Origin: Desulfovibrio sp. JY
Lineage (GTDB): Bacteria; Desulfobacterota; Desulfovibrionia; Desulfovibrionales; Desulfovibrionaceae
Direction of reading: 5' to 3'
Length of the DNA stretch: 64,000 nucleotides
Assembly: GCA_021730285.1 (NCBI GenBank)
Contig: CP082962.1
Coordinates: 1,302,001 to 1,366,000, forward strand
A program made the translations under genes and the position numbers. This document shows positions 7,574 to 15,533 of this stretch, one piece after another; position 1 is the first letter of the stretch, and every line of letters starts with the position of its first letter. The notes below the pieces were generated by a model that had not been told where the DNA came from, made no database searches, and saw only the letters and a program-made list of their open reading frames with translations.

Positions 7574-9775
7574 TCAGACGGCCGGCGCGGCCTTGGCGCG
7601 GCGCAGGCGGCGGCGGATGACCCGCCACTGTTCGCGCGGGGTCAGGTCGTCGGCCGGGGCACCGTCAAGCAGGCAAAACGGCGTGCGGCCGGTTGCGGCC
7701 AGCACTTCGGACGCGGCCTGGGCCAGGACCGCCCCGGGCGTGCGGTACAGTCCGGCCACGAGCGCCACCGCCCCGGCCAGTCGACCCAGGGCCAGCGCGT
7801 CGCCCGAACGGGAACACGGCGCGGCGCAGACAAGCACCCGGTCGAAACGGTCGGCCAGTTCCGCCAGAACCCGCCGCAACGCCGGCCCGTCCATGAGGCG
7901 GTCAGCCGCATCCCCGTCCACCGGGACCGCCGAGGCCGGCAAAATCCAAAGCGACTGTTCGTCGCCGGGCACAAGCACCGAGGCAAGCGGCGTCTCCCCG
8001 GCGAGCGCCTCGGCCAGACCGGGTCCGGCCGGCAGGCCGGCCACGGCGTAAAGGCCCGGCTGGCGCAGGTCGGCGTCGACGACCAGGGTCGCCCGTCCGC
8101 TTCGGGCCACGGTCCGGCCCAGATCGAGGGCCAGCCCGTAGGCTGCGGCCGGGGCCACGGTCCCGTCGGCAGCGGCCACGACCACCAGACGCGGTCCGCC
8201 GTCGTCGGCCCCGGCGGGATACAGCGCCTCGCGCAACCGCCGCAGCGCCTGGGCGCGGGCCGCCCGGTCGCGCCTGGGCACGGAGCCAAGCGGCGTCGTG
8301 CCCGCCGCCAGCGCCCCGGCCGTCCCGGAAACCGTCTCGTCGGCATAGGCCGCGACCAGGGCGGCCACGACAGCCAGAAATCCGCCGAGGAGCACTCCCA
8401 CGGCCAGCATCAGCGACAGTTTGGGCCGCATGTAGTCGTTGATCTTGCCCGGAATCGTCGCCGGCTCGACCATATGGGCCAGGGACAGGTCGAGGCCTTC
8501 GCCGGCCGCGGCCATGGAGGCCATCTGGTTGAGGCTGTTGACGAACGTCTGCCGCGCATCCACCTTGACCGCCACCAGGGCATCGGCCGCGAGCTTGGCC
8601 GGATGGGCCTCGGCTTCCTTCTCCAAAGCGGCGAGCAGGGTCGCGTAGGCCTCGTCCTGGCTTTCGTAGCCGGCGACCTGGGCCGTGTACTCGGCGCCGC
8701 GCTCGCTCAAATAGCTGTACGTCGGATCCGTGGACACGGTTTCCGAGCCGAACACCTTTTGCGCCTCGTCCTTGATGATGCGCTTGGCCTCGGCGATCTT
8801 GCTTTCGATCTCCTTGACCGCCGGGTGCTCGGCGGTCAGGCGCGTCCTGGCCGAAGCCAGGTCCATGTAAAGGTCGCGCAGGGTCAGCTTGACGGAATCG
8901 ATCAGGCCCGAGCGCTGGAGGGACTGCGAGGTCTTGCGAAATTCCGGACGCTTGGCCAGCTGGGCCTTGACGTTGGCCAGCATGCCCCGGGCCTTGATGA
9001 GGCTCAGGCGATTGGCGTCGCGGTCGGAGGTCAGGGTGTAGTAGCGGGTGACGAGCTGCTCGCCCGCGGTGGAGAGGTCCACGATCTTCTCCCGCCGGCG
9101 CAGATCGCGCTGCTCGTTAAGAGCCTGATCGAAGGCGGCCCGGGCCCTGGGCAGCTCCTTGTCCACGGCCTCGGCCAGAAGCCGGCATTCGTCCTGGCGC
9201 ATGGCCGTTTCGCGGGCGACGAACGACCGGGCCGCGGCGTTGGCCAGGGCGATGGACAGCTCCAGGGAATCGGCCGAAGAGGAAAATTCCAGGATATCGG
9301 AATCCTCCATCATGGCCGCCTTGATGTAGGGCCGGGGAAAGAGGAGGTGGACCAGCGACTTGTTGGTCAACTCCTCATAGGTCATGGGCCGCCGCCCCAG
9401 GTCCGGGACGAAATGGTCGAGAAGCAAGCGCACGAAAGGGATGAACTCCAGCACTTGGAGCGACTTGCGCTTGCGCGTCAGGTGCAGTTCCCGGATGACG
9501 GGCCGCAGCACCGGCACGGTGGCGGCCAGGTCCTCATAGGTGGACCGCTCGGTGTCGGTGAGCGATGCGCTCCCGGTCATGGGGGAATCGAGGGAGATGC
9601 GCGAAAGCAGGGAGGCCTTGGTCGAGGAATGATAGAGGTAGACCTTGGCCGAGGAGACATACTGGGTTTCCGTCAGAACGGTCAGCAGGGCCAGCCCGCA
9701 GAAAATGACGACAAAGACCCAGGACATGAGCTTGCGGCGTCGCCAGAGCAGGCGCAAAAGCTCGCGCAATTCCAT
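7574..9775 (-). CDS. Wzz/GumC polysaccharide chain-length protein with degenerate BY-kinase domain
   Basis: 733 residues. TM1 at about 15-35, a long periplasmic region with extended coiled coils (about 180-330), TM2 at about 451-476, then a cytoplasmic P-loop-like domain to the end. This is the architecture of Wzz-tyrosine autokinase (Wzc-like) proteins that set chain length and gate export through Wza. The kinase part keeps the Walker A'-like strand 'TLVVDADLRQPGL' (about 563-575), but the expected Walker A (G-x4-GK[ST]) is replaced by 'AAADGTVAPAAAYG' (about 535-548) with no lysine, and the C terminus has no tyrosine cluster. It is therefore probably not an active kinase. It starts directly after the stop of the export lipoprotein (TAAATG), a coupled pair. 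Confidence 0.85.
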   Translation of the reverse strand: MELRELLRLLWRRRKLMSWVFVVIFCGLALLTVLTETQYVSSAKVYLYHSSTKASLLSRISLDSPMTGSASLTDTERSTYEDLAATVPVLRPVIRELHLTRKRKSLQVLEFIPFVRLLLDHFVPDLGRRPMTYEELTNKSLVHLLFPRPYIKAAMMEDSDILEFSSSADSLELSIALANAAARSFVARETAMRQDECRLLAEAVDKELPRARAAFDQALNEQRDLRRREKIVDLSTAGEQLVTRYYTLTSDRDANRLSLIKARGMLANVKAQLAKRPEFRKTSQSLQRSGLIDSVKLTLRDLYMDLASARTRLTAEHPAVKEIESKIAEAKRIIKDEAQKVFGSETVSTDPTYSYLSERGAEYTAQVAGYESQDEAYATLLAALEKEAEAHPAKLAADALVAVKVDARQTFVNSLNQMASMAAAGEGLDLSLAHMVEPATIPGKINDYMRPKLSLMLAVGVLLGGFLAVVAALVAAYADETVSGTAGALAAGTTPLGSVPRRDRAARAQALRRLREALYPAGADDGGPRLVVVAAADGTVAPAAAYGLALDLGRTVARSGRATLVVDADLRQPGLYAVAGLPAGPGLAEALAGETPLASVLVPGDEQSLWILPASAVPVDGDAADRLMDGPALRRVLAELADRFDRVLVCAAPCSRSGDALALGRLAGAVALVAGLYRTPGAVLAQAASEVLAATGRTPFCLLDGAPADDLTPREQWRVIRRRLRRAKAAPAV

Positions 9776-10645
9776 TTATTGCACCGAGATGACCCCGCCC
9801 TGGCTGTTGCTTAACACCTCTCCGGCCACGGGTTGGGATTGGGTGACGACGGTTGTGTTCTGGGACTGCGGCCCCTTGAAAAGATCGTCCATCGCGTCCC
9901 GCAGCTGCGGCATGAAGATGACGAATCGTTCCGCGTTGACCAGATTGTTGAGCACCGAGCTCATGCGGCTCATGAACTGCTCCACGTTGGCCCAGGTGCT
10001 TTTGGGGACATAGAGGATGTCGCCGCCTTCCAGGTAACGATTGAACCCGACCACGCCCTCGCCGAGTTTGGTCCCCAGGCGCATGTCGAGAATATAGGCA
10101 TGGGGCTTGTCCCCCTGGGGCCGCAACAGCACCACCGTGGACATGCCGGCGTTGTCCGTGAAGCCGCCGGCCCGGGCCACGGCCTCGAACAGGTTCATGT
10201 CGTGATCCACGGTGACCACGCCCTGGCTTTTGACCTCGCCAAGCACCATGGAGGTCTGGCTGCGCATGGTGGAGACGTTCACCATCACCTGGGGATCAAC
10301 GATATATTTGGCGTAGGCCTTGGCCAGCTCGCCCCGCAATTCGGACACGGTGCGTCCGCCGGCCATCACCTCGCCCACAAGCGGCAGGCTGATGTTGCCG
10401 GCGGCATCCACCCGAGCCGAGGTCTTGAGGTCGTCGTTGCGCCACACCTCAATGGACACTTCGTCGCCATAACCGAGCACGGACCGGCGTTGCGGCTGGC
10501 CCGTAACGTGCTTTTTGGAAGTGGCCGTCAGCGGGGGCGGCGTGGAATGCGTGGAACAGGCCGAAAGCGCCACGACCAGAGACAGGCAGACCATCGTCAC
10601 AACGACGCGGCAATAAAGGGGAAAAAAGGCGAAGGCTCGCGGCAT
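9776..10645 (-). CDS. Polysaccharide export outer-membrane lipoprotein, Wza/GumB family
   Basis: 289 residues from ATG 10645 (an aagga site lies upstream; an in-frame TTG nine codons earlier is less likely). The signal peptide ends in a lipobox 'ALSAC' with Cys30 as the lipidated residue. The Poly_export domain follows ('LGYGDEVSIEVWRNDDL', 'ISLPLVGEV', 'YIVDPQVMVNV') and then a SLBB-like region ('VTVDHDMNLFEAVARAGG'). Wza-type proteins form the octameric outer-membrane exit channel for capsule or exopolysaccharide and contact the Wzz/Wzc protein, which is encoded immediately downstream. Divergent from the membrane-fusion gene at 10802. Confidence 0.9.
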   Translation of the reverse strand: MPRAFAFFPLYCRVVVTMVCLSLVVALSACSTHSTPPPLTATSKKHVTGQPQRRSVLGYGDEVSIEVWRNDDLKTSARVDAAGNISLPLVGEVMAGGRTVSELRGELAKAYAKYIVDPQVMVNVSTMRSQTSMVLGEVKSQGVVTVDHDMNLFEAVARAGGFTDNAGMSTVVLLRPQGDKPHAYILDMRLGTKLGEGVVGFNRYLEGGDILYVPKSTWANVEQFMSRMSSVLNNLVNAERFVIFMPQLRDAMDDLFKGPQSQNTTVVTQSQPVAGEVLSNSQGGVISVQ

Positions 10646-10713
10646 GGATTTCCTTGACTGGCTCTTGGACAACTTTCCTGATAAGGGATTTCAGGCGCCC
10701 GCGCAAGGCGTGC

Positions 10714-10728
10714 GACCACATTGTGGTC
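10714..10728. promoter_or_regulatory. Palindrome in divergent polysaccharide promoter region (possible operator)
   Basis: gaccaca-t-tgtggtc, a perfect 7+1+7 palindrome, lies midway in the 156-base region between the divergent export lipoprotein (minus) and membrane-fusion gene (plus). Position and symmetry suggest a regulator site; no regulator is identified. Confidence 0.35.
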
Positions 10729-10801
10729 CGGGCGGTTGTGCGCTATCAGGCGACGCAGCGGCCGTGGGCCGTCAATCCTTAATTTCGCACCCAGGCATAT
10801 C

Positions 10802-11824
10802 ATGAAATCCATACGCTTTTACTGCGCCCTGCTGGCCGTCTTGTCCCTGTGCCTGCCCGGCCCGGCCTCGGCCGCGACCCTGACCTTTCTCGGCAAGAGC
10901 TATTGCCCCATCAAATACGATATCACCTGGCCGTTTAGCACCAATGCCGCCAAGGCGGCCAAACAGGGCACCGGCGTCCAGGCCAACATCTACGAATTGC
11001 CCGAAGACAAGAAGAAGGACGAAAAATCCGCTACCGAACTCGGCTCGGACATGAGCCGCCTGCGCATCCTTTCGGCCCCGCTCAAGGTGGGGGACAAGGT
11101 GGACGAGGATCAGATCCTCATCACCTACGAGATGCCGCTGGAAAACCTCATGGCCGAAAAGCAGGCCCTCTCCCGGACCGAACTGGACGATGTCGAACAC
11201 GCGCTGGCCTACGTGGAGAGCCAGCTGACCACGCTGCGCCAGCAACAGGCGGACCTGGAAAACATGGCCGCCGAGAAATCCGTCGCCCCCATCGCCGTGC
11301 GCATGGGCGCCCGGGACATCGACGCCTTGCTTATGCGGCGCGACTACCTGCGGGAAAAGTACGAGCTCGCCAAGCAGAGCTACGACAATGCCGTCATCAT
11401 CGCCAAGTCCAAGTTCGGCAAGGACCAGGACGTCCACAAACTGCCGCGCATCGGCTATATCCGCTCTCCGGTCAGCGGCTATGTGCTGTGGACCAACTAC
11501 CGCCTCGTCCCGGGCATGGCCTTCACCAAGCAGGCCTCGCTCATTTCCATCGGCCGCCTCGACCCCATCCTCATCCGGGCCTCGGTGCACGAGATCGCCG
11601 CCCAGAAGCTCAAGGTGGGCGATCCCGTGTCCATCGTTTTCCACACCCTGCCCGGCCAGACCTTCCACTCCACCATCAGCAAGGTCGATTTCGTGGCCCA
11701 GCCGGCCATGCTGCAGCAGCCGTCGTTTTACAGAATTGAAATCACCATGCCCAACTCCGATCTGCGCATCAAGGAAGGCATGCGCTGCGACGTCACGGTC
11801 ACCGTGCCGGACGCCGCCAAATAA
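10802..11824 (+). CDS. HlyD-type periplasmic adaptor / membrane-fusion-like protein
   Basis: 340 residues. A signal peptide (about 1-25, ending 'GPASA') is followed by a barrel-sandwich/lipoyl half ('LSAPLKVGDKVDEDQILITY'), a helical hairpin (about 115-205, heptad-rich) and the second lipoyl half plus beta barrel ('GYIRSPVSGYVLWTNYRLVPGM', then 'VGDPVSIVFHTLPGQTF'). This is the adaptor layout of HlyD/EmrA/RND systems. Unlike HlyD it has a cleavable signal rather than an N-terminal anchor. An extra Cys-containing N-terminal segment ('GKSYCPIKYDITW') precedes the lipoyl domain. In this position it probably serves polysaccharide export. Nine bases separate it from the next gene. Confidence 0.8.
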   Translation: MKSIRFYCALLAVLSLCLPGPASAATLTFLGKSYCPIKYDITWPFSTNAAKAAKQGTGVQANIYELPEDKKKDEKSATELGSDMSRLRILSAPLKVGDKVDEDQILITYEMPLENLMAEKQALSRTELDDVEHALAYVESQLTTLRQQQADLENMAAEKSVAPIAVRMGARDIDALLMRRDYLREKYELAKQSYDNAVIIAKSKFGKDQDVHKLPRIGYIRSPVSGYVLWTNYRLVPGMAFTKQASLISIGRLDPILIRASVHEIAAQKLKVGDPVSIVFHTLPGQTFHSTISKVDFVAQPAMLQQPSFYRIEITMPNSDLRIKEGMRCDVTVTVPDAAK

Positions 11825-11832
11825 CCCGCCGT

Positions 11833-13773
11833 ATGCTGCAAGCCGCTTTCGCCATCCTGGTCAATTGCGCCGTGTTCGCCGGTGTGGGGCTCGGCCCCAT
11901 GGCCGTGCTGGCCCGGGGCGTGGGGCTGCCGGCCGTTTTGGCCATGGCCCCGGCCGCCGGCTATGCCCTGGTCAGCGTGACGCTCACCTGCTGGCTGATG
12001 CGGGAGGGCACGGTGGGCGCGGCCATGGTCCCCGTCACCGGCGGGCTCCTGGCCGTGTCGCTGGTATGCCTGCTCCTCGTGCGCCGGGACCTGCTCGGCC
12101 GTCTGGCCGCCGTGCGCGACAAAAGGCTCGTCGCCGGGCTTACCGGCGCGGTCCTGTGCCTGGGGTTGCTCACCGCGCCGCTTTCCGCCGGCAACAAGGG
12201 CTATGCCGTCTTTCGCGGCAACGCCAGCGACTCGTTTATCTACTTGTTCCTGGCCAAGTATTTCGACGCCCACCCCCGGGCCTGGGCCTTCACCCATTCT
12301 CCCGAGGAGGTGGAGGCCGACGACCCCATGCTCGGCCCGCCGCGCTCCATGCTGAACATCCGCTGGACGTGCGGGGCCATGCTGGCCTACGGCGCCAAGC
12401 TTGCCGGCATGGGCATCGTGGATTTTCAATACCCGTTCACGATGACGAGTTTCCTGCTTTTTTACGCGGCCATGCTGGCCTTGCTCGCGGCCATGGGATT
12501 TTCGCCCTTTCTGGCGGCGCTGACCTCCCTGGTCATGGCCACGGGATTTTACGGCCAGCTCGTGCTCGACATCCGGGCCTTTTCCCAGATCAACGTGCTG
12601 CCGCTGACCGTGCTGCTCGCCTGGGCCATCTCCCTGCCGCCGCCGGAGCGGACGCCGGACATCCTGCGTCGCGCCGGCCTGCTCGGGCTTTCCTTCCTGG
12701 CCTGCTTCGTCAATTATACCGAGATCTTTCCCATGGTCGTCGGCGCGGTCGCGGCGTTCCTCGGACTTTTGGGCCTGGCCGGCCGCCTCACCCGCCGTCA
12801 GACGCTCGTCCAGGCGGCCGGATTCGCCGTGGGCATGGCCGCCACCTGGCCGGTACGGTTCCTCTACGCCCACATGCTGGCCCAGATCCATTTTACCACC
12901 ATCGCGCCGGAACTGTGGAGCGAAGCCTATTTCCCCTGGCTTTTCAAAAACATCCCCGCCGGCATTTTCGGCGTCACCCTGGCCGGGGACGGTTTCGCCA
13001 AGCTGCCCGGCCTGTCGTTCCTCCACATCCATACGGCCGTCGTCACGCTGTTCGCTCTGCTTGTGGCCGTGCTGTTCCTTGCCGGCGTGCTGCGGGCCCT
13101 GGCCGACCGCGACCACGACGCGCCGCTGGCCGCCGTGGCCTTTGCCGCCGCATCGCTTGCCGCCTTCGCCCTGTTTACGCTTCGGGACACGCCCTGGGTG
13201 GCGGGCAAGGGGTTGTCCTATTTCTACCCCTTCATCCTGTCCCTGCCGCTCTACGCCGCCCTGTCCCGAAACGCCCTGCCGCGACTTGCCCGGTCCGGCT
13301 GGATAAAATGGGCGCTGCCGACCGCGAAAGCCCTGGCCATGGCATTTCTCGTGCTCCAGCTGTCCTTTGCCTGCCTGCGCCCGGTCTATGCCGCCATGGA
13401 CGCGGATTACCCCGACTACGTGCGCAACCACGGCCGCTACCGGACCATCGACTGCGACATCGACGCCCTCCGGGCCGCCCTGGCCGCCGCCGGGGCCAAG
13501 GATGTCGGCATATGCTCGGCCGATCCCTGGAAATGGTCGTTTCTGGGCCTGAGCCTCGGCGAACGCTGGCGGGTGCGCCTGCCCGGCCAGATGCTCGAGG
13601 GACCGCAGGGCGGCAAGGTCTTCGTGGCCCTGGACCTGCCCAAATCCGGCGTCCCGGCCGAGCTTGCCCCGTATCTCGCGGCCAAAAACGCCAGCTTCGC
13701 CCTGTACCATTTGCCCCGCGCCCGGCTGGCCGCCCTGGCCGGCACGCTGCCCTGCGCCCGGGAGCCGTACTGA
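11833..13773 (+). CDS. Large polytopic membrane protein, probable GT-C-like glycosyltransferase or polymerase
   Basis: 646 residues with about 12-14 predicted helices spread along the length and a hydrophilic C-terminal ~130 residues. A loop after the third or fourth helix contains 'NASDSFIYLFLAKYF' and 'EEVEADDPMLGPPRS', acidic residues at a place where GT-C enzymes carry their catalytic Asp/Glu. I do not recognise a named family. Its place between an export adaptor and a Wzx-type flippase suggests a polymerase or a polyprenyl-sugar-dependent transferase. Starts 9 bases after the adaptor stop. Confidence 0.65.
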   Translation: MLQAAFAILVNCAVFAGVGLGPMAVLARGVGLPAVLAMAPAAGYALVSVTLTCWLMREGTVGAAMVPVTGGLLAVSLVCLLLVRRDLLGRLAAVRDKRLVAGLTGAVLCLGLLTAPLSAGNKGYAVFRGNASDSFIYLFLAKYFDAHPRAWAFTHSPEEVEADDPMLGPPRSMLNIRWTCGAMLAYGAKLAGMGIVDFQYPFTMTSFLLFYAAMLALLAAMGFSPFLAALTSLVMATGFYGQLVLDIRAFSQINVLPLTVLLAWAISLPPPERTPDILRRAGLLGLSFLACFVNYTEIFPMVVGAVAAFLGLLGLAGRLTRRQTLVQAAGFAVGMAATWPVRFLYAHMLAQIHFTTIAPELWSEAYFPWLFKNIPAGIFGVTLAGDGFAKLPGLSFLHIHTAVVTLFALLVAVLFLAGVLRALADRDHDAPLAAVAFAAASLAAFALFTLRDTPWVAGKGLSYFYPFILSLPLYAALSRNALPRLARSGWIKWALPTAKALAMAFLVLQLSFACLRPVYAAMDADYPDYVRNHGRYRTIDCDIDALRAALAAAGAKDVGICSADPWKWSFLGLSLGERWRVRLPGQMLEGPQGGKVFVALDLPKSGVPAELAPYLAAKNASFALYHLPRARLAALAGTLPCAREPY

Positions 13774-13836
13774 TCCCGTCGACGCACCCCGGCACGCGTG
13801 CCGCCAGGCCCGGGTCGCGCCCGTTCCCCTGGAGCG

Positions 13837-13898
13837 CCGGGGGGGCGTAACCACCGCCTGGCGCATCCGTCGCCAGAGTTGTTTACGCCCCCCCGGGG
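13837..13898. repeat. Long two-tier hairpin upstream of the flippase gene
   Basis: Outer arms ccgggggggcgtaa / gtttacgccccccgg (13837-13850 and 13881-13895) enclose an inner hairpin ctggcg-catccgt-cgccag (13858-13876). It occupies the 299-base gap between the large membrane protein and the flippase, otherwise without a recognisable gene. It may terminate or attenuate transcription into the flippase gene, or act as an RNA stabiliser. Confidence 0.5.
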
Positions 13899-14072
13899 AC
13901 CATGCTATTTCATGGCAGACATTGGAAAAGCTTCGCCCGCGCCTTGGCCGCAGCCTTCTTCGCCGGCCCGCTGTCCCGGATCGCGGACCGACGAGGGGAA
14001 CCTTTTGCGGCAACGCAGCCAGGGGGAATTTTTGCAACAGCCTGCCAACCGTTTGCCACGGAGCACCGCCGC

Positions 14073-15533
14073 GTGACGCCTTCGCCACGGTCGCTGGCCC
14101 GCAACTTTCTTTCCCTGGCCGTTTCCCGGCTGGTCCAGATCGCCAGCGGCTTTTTCGTGCTGCTGGCCGTGGCCCGGGTCCTGCCCCTCGACGATTTCGG
14201 CCGATACGCCTCGATCATGGCCCTGGCCGGAGCCGTGGTCGCGGTCACCTATTTCGGCATCCAGCAGATCATGATCCGCGACATGGCCCTCGACCGGACC
14301 TGCGCCCCGACGGCCCTGGGCCAGGCGCTGACCCTGCGCCTGGGTCTGCTCGTCCTGGCCGGACTGGTCCTGGCCACCATCGGCTTTTTTTCCGGCTACA
14401 AAGGACCGGCCGCCCTCGGATTGGCGCTCGCCTTCGGAGTCGAGGCCTGCCGCTCCCTGAGCCTGCTCGGCTGCGCCGTGTTCCAGGCCTACGAATGCAT
14501 GGGCTACGAACCGCCGCTCTCCATCATTTCCGGGCTGGCCTCCCTGATCCTGGTCGGGCTGGCGCTGTGGCTGGGCCTTGGCGTCACGGGCGTTCTGGCC
14601 GGGCTTTTCGCCGCCGCCGCCCTGCACATGCTGCTCGTCTGGTTCGTGTCCGGCCGCAATCTGTGCCGTCCCTCGTTTTCTTTCGACCGGAGCGCGCTGT
14701 GGCGCATGCTCGCGGCCTCGTCGGTGGTGGGGCTCGGCGTCTTTTTCCACCAGAACCTGTTTCGGGCCAACACCCTGGCCCTGACCTGGCTGTCCAACCT
14801 TGCGGCCGTGGCCGATTTCCAGGCCCCGCACGAATTCATCCTCAAGCTCGAAATACTGCCCCAGGCGCTGATGCTGGCCGTGTTCCCGGCCCTGGCCCGT
14901 CTGGCCCCGGTCGATCCCCTGGGCGCCAGACGCCTGTTCCGGCTCATCTTCCGCCACACCCTGCACGCCATGGTCCTGCCCTCGATCCTGCTGGCCTTTT
15001 ACGCCGAGCCGGCCTGCATGCTGATCTTCGGCCCCAAGTATACCGGATCGGTCATGGTCCTGCGCATCCTTTCCCTGGCCATGGCCCCCCTGGCCCTGGA
15101 CATGCTGGTCAACAACGTCCTGGTGGCCATCGGCCGCCAGCGCTACGCCCTCTATTACGCGGCGGCGGCCCTGGCCCTCAATGTCGCCGGCAACATCTAC
15201 GCCGTGCCCCGCTACGGCGCGCTCGGCTCGGCGGTGGTGGCCCTGGGTTCGTATCTGTGGCTTTTGGCCTTTTCCACGCGCTTCGCCGCCCGGCACGGCT
15301 TCCGGTCCCATGCCACTGGCCCGCTTCTGCGGGTGCTGTGCGCCGGGGGAGCCTGCCTCGGGGCCTGCGCGCTCCTGCGCCAGATGCCCCTTGTCGGCGC
15401 GTCGCTCGGCGCGCTGGTGTACGTGGCCGTGCTGGCGGGCCTTAAGGCCTTCGGCCGCCGCGACATCCTGGAACTGCGCTCCGTCATGCACCCGCGCCCG
15501 CAAGGCACGGACAACCCCGGAGAAAACCTATGA
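14073..15533 (+). CDS. Oligosaccharide flippase family protein (Wzx/MATE-like)
   Basis: About 486 residues with 12-14 predicted helices over the whole length, starting 'LARNFLSLAVSRLVQIASG', the usual opening of Wzx/RfbX-type lipid-linked oligosaccharide flippases, and including 'GFFVLLAVARVLPLDDFGRY' typical of the family. GTG 14073 is preferred because the longer open frame upstream is translated hairpin/intergenic DNA; a ggagc lies just upstream. It flips polyprenyl-linked sugar units across the inner membrane for polysaccharide assembly. Its stop overlaps the following start by four bases (ATGA). Confidence 0.85.
   Translation: MTPSPRSLARNFLSLAVSRLVQIASGFFVLLAVARVLPLDDFGRYASIMALAGAVVAVTYFGIQQIMIRDMALDRTCAPTALGQALTLRLGLLVLAGLVLATIGFFSGYKGPAALGLALAFGVEACRSLSLLGCAVFQAYECMGYEPPLSIISGLASLILVGLALWLGLGVTGVLAGLFAAAALHMLLVWFVSGRNLCRPSFSFDRSALWRMLAASSVVGLGVFFHQNLFRANTLALTWLSNLAAVADFQAPHEFILKLEILPQALMLAVFPALARLAPVDPLGARRLFRLIFRHTLHAMVLPSILLAFYAEPACMLIFGPKYTGSVMVLRILSLAMAPLALDMLVNNVLVAIGRQRYALYYAAAALALNVAGNIYAVPRYGALGSAVVALGSYLWLLAFSTRFAARHGFRSHATGPLLRVLCAGGACLGACALLRQMPLVGASLGALVYVAVLAGLKAFGRRDILELRSVMHPRPQGTDNPGENL

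Noticed and set aside
13902-14072. N-terminal extension of the flippase
   Set aside because: This part of the open frame is Arg/Pro/Ala-rich translation of intergenic DNA; the family's normal first helix begins just after GTG 14073.
11728-15503. Long antisense open frames opposite the membrane protein, flippase and phosphatase genes
   Set aside because: Low-complexity Gly/Gln/His/Arg-rich translations with no motif, opposite recognisable genes.
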